DNA from: UBA1724 sp051884615
GTDB taxonomy: Bacteria; Verrucomicrobiota; Lentisphaeria; Oligosphaerales; Oligosphaeraceae
Length of the DNA stretch: 64,000 bases
Direction of reading: 5' to 3'
NCBI GenBank assembly: GCA_051884615.1
Contig: JBJEVT010000001.1
Coordinates: 1-64,000 of the forward strand
Positions 34,212 to 43,525 of this stretch are shown piece after piece. Position numbers and translations under genes: made by a program. The first letter of the stretch is position 1, and each line of letters starts with the position of its first letter. Under the pieces are notes generated by a model that ran no database searches, was not told the origin of the DNA, and was given only the letters and a program-made list of their open reading frames with translations.

Positions 34212-34356
34212 CCCCCGGCGGCCTGCCGCCCATGCCCCGCCCTCCCCGCCTCCCTCCGGGCGGCGTCCCTCCCTTCGTCCCTGCGCCCGGGGGAAGCTCC
34301 CCGAGGCGCGGAGACGCCGGGAAAGCCCCGAAAGGAGGAATATATTGCCGAGCGTA

Positions 34357-34377
34357 ATACGTGCGCGTACGCACGCG
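34357..34377. other. 21-bp alternating purine-pyrimidine tract (Z-DNA-prone)
   Basis: From 34357 to 34377 purines and pyrimidines strictly alternate, mainly CG/CA/TA steps (core GTGCGCGTACGCAC, which can also form a GTGCG/CGCAC hairpin). It lies in the proS leader, 50 bases before ATG 34427. A second tract of 32 bases is at 54588-54619. Confidence 0.7.
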
Positions 34378-34426
34378 ACCCCCTTTCCTCCGTCTTTCGA
34401 CCCATTCAGCCCCCTTCTCCCTGCCC

Positions 34427-36169
34427 ATGCGACTCTCCCAAATGCTCGGACAGCGCCTCCGGGAAGCTCCCCGGGACGCCCAGACCACCAGCCATAAATT
34501 CCTGGCCCGCGGCGGGTATTGCCTGCCGGTGTCTGCCGGCATCTTCACCCTCCTCCCCCTGGGTCTGCGCGTCACCCGGAAAATCGAGGCCATCATCCGG
34601 GAGGAGATGAACGCCATTGGCGGGCAGGAGATGCTCATGCCCGTCGCCCTCGCCGCCGAGCTGTGGCAGCAGAGCGGGCGCTGGGAGAGCGTGGGCGCGG
34701 AGCTGCTCCGCTTCAAGGACCGGAACGGGAAGGACATGATGCTGGGCATGACCCACGAGGAAGCCTGCGTCCACGCCGTCCGCGCCAGCGTCAGCAGCTA
34801 CAAGCAGCTGCCCCTCATGGTCTACCAGATCCAGACCAAATACCGGGACGAGGCGCGTCCCCGGGCGGGTCTCATCCGCACCCGGGAATTCACCATGAAG
34901 GACGCCTACAGCTTCCACACCTCCCAGGAGGACCTGGAGCAGTATTACCAGGTCTGCCACAAAGCCTACACCCGCATCTTCCAGCGCATCGGCTTCCGGG
35001 AATTCATCAGCATCCAGGCGGACTCCGGCATCTTCGGCGGCAACCGCTCCGACGAGTTCATGGCCATCGCCGACTGCGGGGAGGACACCCTCTTCGTCTC
35101 CCCCAACGGCAACTACCAGGCCAACCGGGAGGTGGCCTGCGCCGCCCTCCAATATCCCCAGGAGGAGGCCCTCCCCCTGGAGAAGGTCGCCACCCCCCAC
35201 GCCAAGACCATCGCCGAAGTGGCCGATTTCCTGGGCGTGGACGCCGCCCACACCTGCAAGGCCGTCTTCTACCGGGACTCCCAGGGCAAGCTGGTCTTCG
35301 TCAACATCCGGGGCGACCTGGAGGTCAACGAGACCAAGCTGGCCAAGGTGGTGAAGGACTCCAACCTGGCCTTCGCCAACGACGAGCTCATCCGGGAGGC
35401 GGGCGCCGTCCCCGGATACGCCTCCCTCTACGGTCTGGACCTCTCCCGCATCCGGGTGGTGGTGGACCCCTCCGTCACCCTCTCCCCCAACCTGGTGGTA
35501 GGCGCGAACCAGGAGGAGTTCCACTACCGGAACTTCAACTACCAGAGGGACCTGGCCGACACCGGCAACGTGATCGTGGCGGACATCGCCTGCGTGCGGG
35601 ACGGAGACCCCTCCCCCGTGGACGGCGCCCCCCTGAAGCTCCTCCACGGCATCGAAATCGGCAACATCTTCCAGCTGGGCACCAAATACTCCCAGCCCAT
35701 GGGCTGCCTCTTCCTGGACGCCGACGGCAAGGCCAAGCCCATGATCATGGGATGCTACGGCATCGGCGTGGGCCGCTCCATGGCCGCCATCGTGGAACAG
35801 CACCATGACGACTACGGCCCCGTCTGGCCCATGTCCATCGCCCCCTACCAGGTGCACATCATCGGCCTGAAATACAACGAGGACTCCGTCCGGGAGGCCT
35901 GCGAGGCCCTCTACCGGGATTTGGAGAAGGCCGGCGTGGAGGTGCTGCTGGACGACCGGGGGGAGAAGGCGGGCAGCGCCTTCGCCGACGCCGACCTCCT
36001 GGGCATCCCCCTCCGGGTGGTGGTCTCCCCCAAGACCCTGGCCGCCGGCCAGGTGGAGTTCAAGCATCGGGACTGGGGCAAGGACTGCCAGATGAAGCCC
36101 CTGGAAGGCCTGACGGCCTTCCTCCAGGAGGAGATCCGCACCGCCCTCGCGGCGCTGGACCCCCAGTAG
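34427..36169 (+). CDS. proS: Prolyl-tRNA synthetase, bacterial type
   Basis: A 580-residue class II synthetase close to the usual 570 for the bacterial type. It has the motif 2 loop KYRDEARPRAGLIRTREFTMKD, an editing insertion (about 225-385, with a YbaK-like segment FRDSQGKLVFVNIRGDLEVNETKL), motif 3 GCYGIGVGRSMAAIVEQ, and a C-terminal anticodon-binding domain (LDDRGEKAGSAFADADL). ATG 34427 (MRLSQML) is chosen; the longer ORF from 34361 is Arg/Pro-rich. It charges tRNA-Pro, a copy of which is encoded at 6098-6175. The gene may be transcribed with the FHA gene 30 bases downstream. Confidence 0.96.
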   Translation: MRLSQMLGQRLREAPRDAQTTSHKFLARGGYCLPVSAGIFTLLPLGLRVTRKIEAIIREEMNAIGGQEMLMPVALAAELWQQSGRWESVGAELLRFKDRNGKDMMLGMTHEEACVHAVRASVSSYKQLPLMVYQIQTKYRDEARPRAGLIRTREFTMKDAYSFHTSQEDLEQYYQVCHKAYTRIFQRIGFREFISIQADSGIFGGNRSDEFMAIADCGEDTLFVSPNGNYQANREVACAALQYPQEEALPLEKVATPHAKTIAEVADFLGVDAAHTCKAVFYRDSQGKLVFVNIRGDLEVNETKLAKVVKDSNLAFANDELIREAGAVPGYASLYGLDLSRIRVVVDPSVTLSPNLVVGANQEEFHYRNFNYQRDLADTGNVIVADIACVRDGDPSPVDGAPLKLLHGIEIGNIFQLGTKYSQPMGCLFLDADGKAKPMIMGCYGIGVGRSMAAIVEQHHDDYGPVWPMSIAPYQVHIIGLKYNEDSVREACEALYRDLEKAGVEVLLDDRGEKAGSAFADADLLGIPLRVVVSPKTLAAGQVEFKHRDWGKDCQMKPLEGLTAFLQEEIRTALAALDPQ

Positions 36170-36199
36170 ACCACCACCCCTCAGCAGGAGAACGCGACC

Positions 36200-36994
36200 A
36201 TGCCTATCTGCCGCATCTACGACTCTTCGGGAAAAGAGCTGGCACAGTGCAGCACCGCTGCGTTCCCCTCCCATGCCAAAATCACCTTCGGGCGCTCCTC
36301 CGGGTGCGACATCTGCCTGAAGTCCGTGGCGGAAACCAGCATCTCCCGCAACCACTTCTACATCCAGGAGGGGCTGGGGGGACAGTGGACCATCTATGAC
36401 AACGGCTCCCGGGCCGGACTCGTCCAGGACACCAGGAAAATCAAAAGCGCCCCCCTGGTGGACGGCGCCATCATCCGCTTCGGCGGACTCTTCTTCGCCT
36501 TCGGCGAAAAGGGAGTCCCCTCCCACTACCAGCTGAAATGGATGGGCACCGACGGACGGGAACACACCGGAACCCTCTGGGAGGGCACCAACTCCGTGGG
36601 CGCCTCCCGGGACAACTATGTCACGGTGCGGGAAGGGGACATCTCCCGCTTCCACGCCCATGTCATCATCCGGGGAAAGAGCGCCCTCCTGGAATCCGTG
36701 AACTCCATCCTGGAAACGGAGGTGAACGGAGAACGGATCGACGGCGCCGTGGAACTCCACCCCGGCGACATCATCTCCCTGGCGGGATACTCCATCGAGC
36801 TGGAATATCTGGACATCGCCGAAAAACGCGCCCCCATCCTCCTCTCCCAGCAGGAGGTCTCCTTCCGCAACCAGCGGATGCGGAAGACCCGGGACACCTC
36901 CCGCATCGTGGCCTGCTGTCTCCTGGGCACCGCCATCCTCTGCCTGGTGGCGCTGGGACTCATGGCCATGAAATGGCTCCCCGGCGGCCAATGA
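36200..36994 (+). CDS. Tandem FHA-domain membrane protein
   Basis: A 264-residue protein with two forkhead-associated domains, about 10-110 (FGRSSGCDICL, SISRNHF, YDNGSRAG) and about 125-220 (SVGASRDNYVTV, SRFHAHVI, SILETEVNG). Each shows the Arg-Ser/His-Asn pattern for phosphothreonine binding; domain 2 has FHAH in place of the usual SRxH. A C-terminal membrane helix (IVACCLLGTAILCLVALGLMA, about 235-255) anchors it with the FHA domains in the cytoplasm. CAGGAG precedes ATG 36200. No Ser/Thr kinase or phosphatase is nearby, so its phospho-partner is unknown. Confidence 0.88.
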   Translation: MPICRIYDSSGKELAQCSTAAFPSHAKITFGRSSGCDICLKSVAETSISRNHFYIQEGLGGQWTIYDNGSRAGLVQDTRKIKSAPLVDGAIIRFGGLFFAFGEKGVPSHYQLKWMGTDGREHTGTLWEGTNSVGASRDNYVTVREGDISRFHAHVIIRGKSALLESVNSILETEVNGERIDGAVELHPGDIISLAGYSIELEYLDIAEKRAPILLSQQEVSFRNQRMRKTRDTSRIVACCLLGTAILCLVALGLMAMKWLPGGQ

Positions 36995-37035
36995 CGCGCC
37001 TCTCCACGCCGTAAGTTCAAGAAGAGGACGCCCCC

Positions 37036-38397
37036 ATGCCCAAGCTCGAAGAACTGCTCGCCCAGGGAAACCTGGCGGAACTCCAGAAAAACCTGCGGGA
37101 GATGAACCCGGTGGACATCGCCAATGAAATGGGCGAGATGGACACCGCCGACATGATCCGGGTCTTCCGGCTCATGCACAAGGATCTGGCCGCCGAGGTC
37201 TTCGCCTATCTGGACGCCAACGACCACAACACCATCGCCCGGCAGCTCACCTCCGAGGAGGCGCGCCTCCTGGTGGAGGAAATGTACCTGGACGACGCCG
37301 TGGACTTCCTGGACGAGCTGCCCAGCGACATGGTCCGGAACATCCTGGCCAAGGCCGACCCCGAGACCCGGAAGCTCATCAACGTCTTCCTCAAATATCC
37401 CGACAACTCCGCCGGCAGCCTCATGACCGTGGAGTTCGTCCGCCTCTTCGAAAGCCAGACCTGCCGGGAAGCCATCGCCTACGTCAGAACCTCCGGCATC
37501 GAAAAGGAGACCATCTACACCTGCTATGTGGTGGACGCCGCCACCCACCTCACCGGCATCGTCTCCCTCCGGGAAATCCTCACCAGCAAGGACGACACTC
37601 TCATCCGGGACATCATGAGCCGGGACTTCGTCTACGCCACCACCACCCAGGACCAGGAGCTGGTGGCCCAGGACTTCCGGAAATACGACCTCATCGCCAT
37701 GCCCGTGCTGGATCTGGAGTCCCGCATCGTGGGCATCATCACCGTCGACGACATCATGGATGTCATCGAGGACGAGCAGACGGAGGACCTGGAGCGCCTG
37801 GCCGGTATGCAGCACGCGGAGAAGGGGTATCTGGACTCCACCGTCTGGGAGCTTGCCAAGAACCGTCTTCTCTGGCTGCTCATCCTCATGGTCTCCGCCA
37901 CCCTCACCGCCAGCCTGATCAACCACTACAACAAGCTGCTGGAGACCATGGTGGTGCTCACCGCCTTCATTCCCATGCTCATGGACACGGGAGGGAATTC
38001 CGGCAACCAGGCGTCCACCCTCATGGTGCGGGGCCTGGCAACGGGGGAAGTCACCTTCCTGGACTGGGGGAAGGTGCTCTGGAAGGAGCTGCGGGTGGGT
38101 CTGCTGTGCGCCTTCATCCTCGCCTCCATCAACTTCCTCCGCATCGCCATCTTCAACCAGGCCGTGTGGACCGTGAACCTGGTGGTGAACCTGACCCTCT
38201 TCTTCACCGTGGTGGTGGCGAAAGTCCTGGGCTCCAGCCTCCCCATCGCCGCCAAAATGGCACGGCTGGACCCCGCCCTCATGGCAAGCCCCATCCTCAC
38301 CACCATGGTGGACCTCTTCACCCTCCTCATCTACTTCCGCATCGCCAACTATCTCCTCCCGCTCCTGGGATTCCCGTCCGTCGCCGCAGAACCCTGA
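37036..38397 (+). CDS. mgtE: Magnesium transporter MgtE
   Basis: A 453-residue MgtE. The N-terminal helical domain (about 20-140) senses Mg2+; a CBS pair (IMSRDFVYATTTQD, IVGIITVDDIMDVIEDEQ) follows at about 140-260. Five membrane helices come last, and the family motif DTGGNSGNQASTLMVRGL is the ion-pore entrance. The protein imports Mg2+ (or Co2+) with gating by CBS Mg2+ sites. Its stop (TGA 38395-38397) shares bases with the dihydroorotase start (ATG 38397). No M-box riboswitch is seen upstream. Confidence 0.95.
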   Translation: MPKLEELLAQGNLAELQKNLREMNPVDIANEMGEMDTADMIRVFRLMHKDLAAEVFAYLDANDHNTIARQLTSEEARLLVEEMYLDDAVDFLDELPSDMVRNILAKADPETRKLINVFLKYPDNSAGSLMTVEFVRLFESQTCREAIAYVRTSGIEKETIYTCYVVDAATHLTGIVSLREILTSKDDTLIRDIMSRDFVYATTTQDQELVAQDFRKYDLIAMPVLDLESRIVGIITVDDIMDVIEDEQTEDLERLAGMQHAEKGYLDSTVWELAKNRLLWLLILMVSATLTASLINHYNKLLETMVVLTAFIPMLMDTGGNSGNQASTLMVRGLATGEVTFLDWGKVLWKELRVGLLCAFILASINFLRIAIFNQAVWTVNLVVNLTLFFTVVVAKVLGSSLPIAAKMARLDPALMASPILTTMVDLFTLLIYFRIANYLLPLLGFPSVAAEP

Positions 38398-39407
38398 TGC
38401 TCGCCGTCCCCGCATTTCTTGACCTGCACGTCCATCTGCGCGAACCCGGGCAGACCCACAAGGGAGACATCGTCCACGAGACCCGGGCGGCCGTCGCGGG
38501 GGGATTCCACACCCTGCTGGCCATGCCCAACACCCTGCCGCCCCCCGATTCCCCGGAACGCTTCCGGCAAATCCAGGAGCTGCTGGAACAAAAGGCCGCC
38601 TGCCAGGTCTTTTCCTGCGCCTGCATGACGGAGGGCAGGGAGGGAAGGCGGCCCGCCCCCATCCTGGCCCTTCGCCAGGCCGGCGCCCTCGCCTTCTCCG
38701 ACGACGGCTCCACCACCCAGGACACGGGCGTGATGCGGGAGGTGGCCTGCCAGGCCGCCCAGGCCCGGGCTCCCCTGGTGGACCACTGCGAGGACGGCCC
38801 CTCCTCCCGCCGAGGGGAAATCCGGATGGTGGAGCGGGACATTCTGCTGGCGCAGGAGACCGGGGCGCGCTTCCATCTTCAGCATCTCTCCACCCGGGAG
38901 GCCGTGGAGCTGCTGCGGCAGGCGCGGAAGGACGGGCTGCCTGTCACCGGCGAAGCCACGCCCCACCATCTCGCCCTCACCTCCCGCGCCCTGGAGACCT
39001 GGGGCGCCGACGCCAAGATGGCGCCGCCCTTGCGGGAGGAGGAGGATCGGCTGGCGCTGGTGCAGGCCGTGGCCGAGGGAATCATCACCGTCATCGCCAC
39101 GGACCACGCCCCCCACGCCCCCGAGGAGAAGGCCCTCCCCTTCCCCCAGGCCCCCAACGGCATCCTGGGACTGGAGGCCGCCTTCTCCGTCTGCAACCGG
39201 GTGCTGGTGAAAAGCGGCGCCATGTCCCTGGACGCCCTCCTGGAGCGCCTCACCACCGGCCCCGCCCAGGTCCTGGGCATCCCCCTCCCGGACAAAACCA
39301 TCCGCCTGGAGCCCGAGGGCGACTACCCCATCCCCCCGCCACGCCACTCCTTCGCCAAAAACTCCCCCTGGACCGGCTTTCCCGGCTGGGGACGCGTCCT
39401 CCCCTGA
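38397..39407 (+). CDS. pyrC: Short dihydroorotase lacking the N-terminal strand region
   Basis: A 336-residue amidohydrolase with class I dihydroorotase motifs: FLDLHVHLREPG (zinc HxH and the substrate Arg), HCEDGPSSR, HLQHLSTREAVEL, TPHHL, TDHAPHAPEEK, and the C-terminal FAKNSPWTGFPGWGRV. It closes dihydroorotate from carbamoyl aspartate. The usual bacterial enzyme is about 420 residues with some 50 residues before the HVHLREPG motif. Here only seven residues precede it, and the upstream frame is inside mgtE, so the N-terminal part of the beta-sandwich is missing. It may be active as a minimal form or act as a pseudo-subunit. It shares one base with the mgtE stop. Confidence 0.85.
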   Translation: MLAVPAFLDLHVHLREPGQTHKGDIVHETRAAVAGGFHTLLAMPNTLPPPDSPERFRQIQELLEQKAACQVFSCACMTEGREGRRPAPILALRQAGALAFSDDGSTTQDTGVMREVACQAAQARAPLVDHCEDGPSSRRGEIRMVERDILLAQETGARFHLQHLSTREAVELLRQARKDGLPVTGEATPHHLALTSRALETWGADAKMAPPLREEEDRLALVQAVAEGIITVIATDHAPHAPEEKALPFPQAPNGILGLEAAFSVCNRVLVKSGAMSLDALLERLTTGPAQVLGIPLPDKTIRLEPEGDYPIPPPRHSFAKNSPWTGFPGWGRVLP

Positions 39408-39481
39408 AAAGGACCGCCCCCCGCCGGACAATCCCCCCTTCCCGAATCCCAACCCACCCCCAACGCCTGGAATCCCTGATC

Positions 39482-40849
39482 ATGGCCAACGAAGAAAACG
39501 CCCCCAAGGCAGCCGCCCCCTCCTACACCGAGTTCATGAACAAACTCACCTCTCTCTGCAAACGGAGGGGCATCATCTTCCAAAGCTCCGAAATCTACGG
39601 CGGCTTCAACGGCTTCTGGGACTACGGCCCCAATGGCGCCCCCCTGAAACGCTCCGTGGAACGGGCATGGTGGAAATACATGATCGAAGACCGGGACAAC
39701 GTGGTGGGCCTGGACTCCACCATCATCTGCCACCCCGAAGTCTGGAAGGCCTCCGGCCATGTGAGCCACTTCTCCGACCAGATGACCGACTGCCGCGACT
39801 GCAAGAAGCGCTGGCGCGTGGACCAGCTCCCCGTCCCCGGGGAATGCCCCGCCTGCGGCAGCCACAACCTCACGGAACCCCGGGACTTCAACCTCATGAT
39901 GCAGACCTATGTGGGCCCCGTCTTCGACGAGGACCACAAGGCCTACCTCCGGGCGGAATCCTGCCAGCCCATCTTCGTGGACTTCAACACCATCCGGGTC
40001 GCCACCCGGAAACAGCTCCCCTTCGGCATCGCCCAGACCGGAAAGGCCTTCCGCAATGAAATCAATCCCCGGAACTTCACCTTCCGCTCCCGGGAATTCA
40101 TGCAGATGGAAATGGAGTTCTTCTGCGACGACCACGATTCCCTGGACTGGTTCGACTACTGGATGAAGGAACGCTGGAACTTCTACACCCAGATCCTCCG
40201 CATCCCCGAAGACAAACTCCGCTGGCACTGGCACGACAAGCTGGCCCACTACGCCAAAAAAGCCGTGGACATCGAATATCTCTTCCCCTTCGGATGGGAT
40301 GAAATCGAGGGCATCCACCACCGGGGCACCTGGGACATGTCCCAGCACGCCGCCTTCTCCGGGGACAAGCCCGCCTGCACCATCTTCAACCCGGAAACCA
40401 AGGAAGCCTACTTCCCCACCGTGGTGGAGACCTCCTGCGGACTGGACCGCATCTGCCTGATGCTCCTCTGCAACGCCTACGAGGAAGACACCGCCGCCAC
40501 CAAGAAGGCCGACCGGGACGAGGATCTGCGGGTGGTGATGCACCTGCCCGCCCTGGTGGCGCCCGTCCAGGCCGCCGTCCTCCCCCTCTCCAAGAAGCTG
40601 GAAGGACCCGCCCGGGAACTCCTGGCCACCCTCCGGAAGAACGACATCCGCGGCGACTACGACGACTCCGGCTCCATCGGCAAGCGCTACCGCCGCCAGG
40701 ACGAGATCGGCACCCCCTTCTGCGTGACCTACGACTTCGATTCCGAGAACGACCACGCGGTCACCGTCCGGGACCGGGATTCCATGCAGCAGGAGCGCAT
40801 CCCCGTGGCCGACCTGCCCGCCTATCTCTTCACCCGCATCCACGCCTAG
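39482..40849 (+). CDS. glyQS: Glycyl-tRNA synthetase, dimeric type
   Basis: A 455-residue class II synthetase of the alpha2 type. Markers are IIFQSSEIYGGFNGFWDYGPNG, the zinc-ribbon insertion DCRDCKKRWRVD with CPACGS (about 105-130), motif 2 KAFRNEINPRNFTFRSREFMQ, motif 3 ETSCGLDRICLMLL, and the C-terminal anticodon-binding domain. The alpha2 form replaces the alpha2beta2 GlyQ/GlyS of many bacteria and is typical of PVC and some other groups. ATG 39482 follows a weak ribosome-binding site. It charges tRNA-Gly. It is followed 48 bases later by an S41 protease. Confidence 0.96.
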   Translation: MANEENAPKAAAPSYTEFMNKLTSLCKRRGIIFQSSEIYGGFNGFWDYGPNGAPLKRSVERAWWKYMIEDRDNVVGLDSTIICHPEVWKASGHVSHFSDQMTDCRDCKKRWRVDQLPVPGECPACGSHNLTEPRDFNLMMQTYVGPVFDEDHKAYLRAESCQPIFVDFNTIRVATRKQLPFGIAQTGKAFRNEINPRNFTFRSREFMQMEMEFFCDDHDSLDWFDYWMKERWNFYTQILRIPEDKLRWHWHDKLAHYAKKAVDIEYLFPFGWDEIEGIHHRGTWDMSQHAAFSGDKPACTIFNPETKEAYFPTVVETSCGLDRICLMLLCNAYEEDTAATKKADRDEDLRVVMHLPALVAPVQAAVLPLSKKLEGPARELLATLRKNDIRGDYDDSGSIGKRYRRQDEIGTPFCVTYDFDSENDHAVTVRDRDSMQQERIPVADLPAYLFTRIHA

Positions 40850-40897
40850 AGGCGCACGCCCCCGCGCCCTCCCTCCCCCTTTCCCCCTCTCCCGCCC

Positions 40898-42295
40898 ATG
40901 AAGAAGGTCATCTTTCTCCTTGTCTTTGCGGTGCTTCTCCTCTGCAACGTCTTCGTTGGATACAGCCTGCAGCAGACCGTGAACCAAGAGAACTTCACGG
41001 AGGCCATGGAGAAGATGGAGCTCCTGCTGGAAGTCCTCCAGCAGGTCCGCGCCAACTACCTGGAGCAGGAAGGCACGGAGGTGGGCGAGCTCTTCGACGC
41101 CGCCATCAAGGGGATGGTGCTCTCCCTGGATCCCTTCAGCTCCTTCATGACTCCCCCCGAATTCAAGGAAATGGAGGAGGAGGATGTCTTCGGCGGCATC
41201 GGAGTCCAGGTCCATCTCCAGGAAGGAATCCTCACCGTCTCCTCGGTGTTCCGGGACACGCCCGCCTCCGAGGCCGGCTTGATGGCGGGGGACCAGATCC
41301 TCGCCATCGACGGGGAGAACCAGCAGGGCAAGAAGCTGGACGAGATTGTGGGGAAGCTCCGGGGCGCCCCGGGCACGGAGGTCAAGGTCACCGTCCGGCG
41401 TCCCAAGGAGGAGGGGGAGGAGACCTGGGACATGACGATGACGCGCAGGGAAATCCAGAACCCCACCATCAACGATGTCCACATCATCCAGGGCACCAAA
41501 ACCGGGTTCGTGCGCATCGACTCCTTCACCGAAGCCACCACCGACCAGTTCCGCAGCGCCATCCAGGAACTCACGGAACAGGGCATGGACAGCCTGATCC
41601 TGGATCTCCGGGGCAATCCCGGAGGCCGGGTGAAAGCCTGCGTGGACGTCCTCAGCTGCTTCCTCCCCAAGGACACCCTGGTGGCCACTCTGGAAGGCCG
41701 GGGCGGCGAAATCAAGGATGTCTACTACACCCGGAAGCTCAGCGCCTACCTCCCCCCTGAAATCCCCGTGGCGGTCCTGGGAGACCGGGGCACCGCCTCC
41801 GCCGCCGAAATCGCCATCAGCTGCCTGCGGGACTATCACCGCGCCGTCTTCATCGGCGACCGGACCTTCGGGAAAGCCCTGGTCCAGGACGTGATGAACC
41901 TCTCCGGCGGCAACGGCCTCACCCTCACCGTCGCCCAATACTACACCAAGGAGCGCACCCCCATCCAGGGCAGGGGCATCCGGCCGGACATCCCCGAACC
42001 TCTCACCCGCCAGCAATACCTGGACATCGCCCACGCCAAGAACCAGGAGGAGATCGACCGGATGGATCCCAACATCCAGACCGCCCTGGCCTTCTTCGCC
42101 CAGGGCGCCCAGTGGCCTGTCTACCAGGGCAAGAGCGGGGGAGACTACGAGGACATCCTGCCCCATTGGCGGCGAGATGACCATCGACAATACCAAATGC
42201 AGGATTTCCGCCTCTATCCCTTCTCCGTGGAAGAGTCCCGGGAGGGAGAAGAGGAAGCCGCCGGGGAGGAAACCCCGGCTTCCCAGGAGAATTGA
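40898..42295 (+). CDS. Carboxy-terminal processing protease (S41 family)
   Basis: A 465-residue exported protease with an N-terminal signal or anchor (VIFLLVFAVLLLCNVFVGY). A coiled segment leads to the PDZ domain (about 95-180, GGIGVQVHLQEGILTV), then the S41 core: LDLRGNPGGRVKAC, the catalytic Ser in GTASAAEIAIS, and the Lys in RTFGKALVQ. CtpA-type enzymes trim or degrade periplasmic proteins. A PDZ gates access to the Ser-Lys dyad. The C-terminal tail (EEAAGEETPASQEN) is low complexity. It is followed by dapB, whose ATG is five bases after its stop. Confidence 0.92.
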   Translation: MKKVIFLLVFAVLLLCNVFVGYSLQQTVNQENFTEAMEKMELLLEVLQQVRANYLEQEGTEVGELFDAAIKGMVLSLDPFSSFMTPPEFKEMEEEDVFGGIGVQVHLQEGILTVSSVFRDTPASEAGLMAGDQILAIDGENQQGKKLDEIVGKLRGAPGTEVKVTVRRPKEEGEETWDMTMTRREIQNPTINDVHIIQGTKTGFVRIDSFTEATTDQFRSAIQELTEQGMDSLILDLRGNPGGRVKACVDVLSCFLPKDTLVATLEGRGGEIKDVYYTRKLSAYLPPEIPVAVLGDRGTASAAEIAISCLRDYHRAVFIGDRTFGKALVQDVMNLSGGNGLTLTVAQYYTKERTPIQGRGIRPDIPEPLTRQQYLDIAHAKNQEEIDRMDPNIQTALAFFAQGAQWPVYQGKSGGDYEDILPHWRRDDHRQYQMQDFRLYPFSVEESREGEEEAAGEETPASQEN

Positions 42296-42299
42296 CACC

Positions 42300-43106
42300 A
42301 TGGCCATTCGCACTGTCGTGATGGGCGCCGCCGGGCGCATGGGGAGGATGCTGGTCGCCCAGGTCCTCCAGGACCCCGAACTGACCCTCTCCGGAGCCTT
42401 GGAAAGCCCCCAATGCCCCTTCCTGGGCAAGGATGCCGCCCAGGTGGTCGGCCTCCCTCCCTGCGGCGTCCCCCTGGTCGCCGACGAGGAGACCGCCCTG
42501 GCGCAAGCGGATTGCCTCATTGACTTCACCGCCGCCGCCGTCACCCGCCAGATCGCGCCCCTGGCCGCCCGGAAGGGCATCGCCATGGTCATCGGCTCCA
42601 CCGGCTTGACGGAGGAGGACCAGACCCTGCTCCACACTCTGGCGCAGAACGGCGCCCGGATCGTCCAGTCCCCCAATATGTCCGTGGGCGTCAATCTCCT
42701 CTTCGCCCTCTGCCGCCAGGTCGCCCCCCTTCTGGGGGAAGACTACGACATCGAGGTGGTGGAGATGCACCACAACCAGAAGAAGGACGCCCCCTCCGGC
42801 ACGGCGGAGAAGCTGGGGCAGATTCTGGCGCAGGCCCGGGGCCTCTCCTATGACAAGGATGTGCGCCATGGCCGCGTGGGCATGGTGGGCGCCCGCCCCA
42901 AGGGGGAGATCGGGATGCACGCCCTGCGGGGAGGAGACGTGGTGGGCGACCACACCGTCATCTTCGCCACCGAGGGAGAGCGGGTGGAGCTGACCCACAA
43001 GGCATCCAGCCGCCAGACCTTCGCCAAAGGCGCCGTGCGGGCCGTGAAATTCCTGGCGGCGGCCGCCCCCGGCAAATACGATATGCAGCAGGTCCTGGGC
43101 CTGTAA
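42300..43106 (+). CDS. dapB: 4-hydroxy-tetrahydrodipicolinate reductase
   Basis: A 268-residue DapB. The Rossmann motif is VVMGAAGRMGRMLV, IDFTAAAVTRQ is next, then SPNMSVGVNLL, VVEMHHNQKKDAPSGTAEKL (the catalytic His-Lys region) and the C-terminal TFAKGAVRAVKFLAAAAPGKYDMQQVLGL core. It reduces the lysine/diaminopimelate precursor with NAD(P)H. ATG 42300 is preferred over the longer ORF from 42177, because that overlaps the protease gene. AGGAG is eleven bases upstream. Its 3' end lies in the first copy of a tandem duplication, and the remainder of that copy is repeated downstream. Confidence 0.96.
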   Translation: MAIRTVVMGAAGRMGRMLVAQVLQDPELTLSGALESPQCPFLGKDAAQVVGLPPCGVPLVADEETALAQADCLIDFTAAAVTRQIAPLAARKGIAMVIGSTGLTEEDQTLLHTLAQNGARIVQSPNMSVGVNLLFALCRQVAPLLGEDYDIEVVEMHHNQKKDAPSGTAEKLGQILAQARGLSYDKDVRHGRVGMVGARPKGEIGMHALRGGDVVGDHTVIFATEGERVELTHKASSRQTFAKGAVRAVKFLAAAAPGKYDMQQVLGL

Positions 43107-43156
43107 ACCCCTTCCCCAGTCCCCCGGAGAGCTCCCCCCCTTCGGAGCCTCAGGGC

Positions 43157-43197
43157 AAAAAATCGCCACCCGGCCCGATGGTCGGATGGCGGTTTTT
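43157..43197. terminator. Bidirectional terminator, copy 1
   Basis: A6 and T5 runs flank a GC hairpin with arms from TCGCCA to TGGCGG and an inner CGGCC/GGTCGG pairing. It ends dapB and would also stop transcripts from the minus strand. Confidence 0.8.
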
Positions 43198-43248
43198 CTG
43201 TCTCCAGGACAGGGTCGCTCGCCTCATGAGAAGGAGAAACAGACGCTC

Positions 43249-43474
43249 ATGTGCGCCATGGACGCATGGGCATGGCGGGCGCCCGCCCCAAAGGGGGGGG
43301 AGAGACGTGGCGGGCGACCACACCGTCATCTTCGCCACCGAGGGAGAGCGGGTGGAGCCGACCCACAAGGCATCCAGCCGCCAGACTTTCGCCAAAGGCG
43401 CCGTGCGGACCGTGAAATTCCTGGCGGCGGCCGCCCCCGGCAAATACGATATGCAGCAGGTCCTGGGCCTGTAA
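43249..43474 (+). pseudogene. 3' fragment of dapB (duplicate)
   Basis: The last about 57 codons of dapB repeat here (GDHTVIFATEGERVEPTHKASS... to QQVLGL) with missense changes (L to P, A to T) and a missing block, and with no start, Rossmann region or catalytic site. It is a relic of the tandem duplication, not a gene. Confidence 0.88.
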
Positions 43475-43525
43475 ACCCCTTCCCCAGTCCCCCGGAGAGC
43501 CCCCTGCCCTTCGGAGCCTCAGGGC

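Noticed and set aside
43178..43474. 98-codon ORF ending with QQVLGL as a small gene
   Set aside because: It is the tail of the duplicated dapB fragment joined to random sequence.
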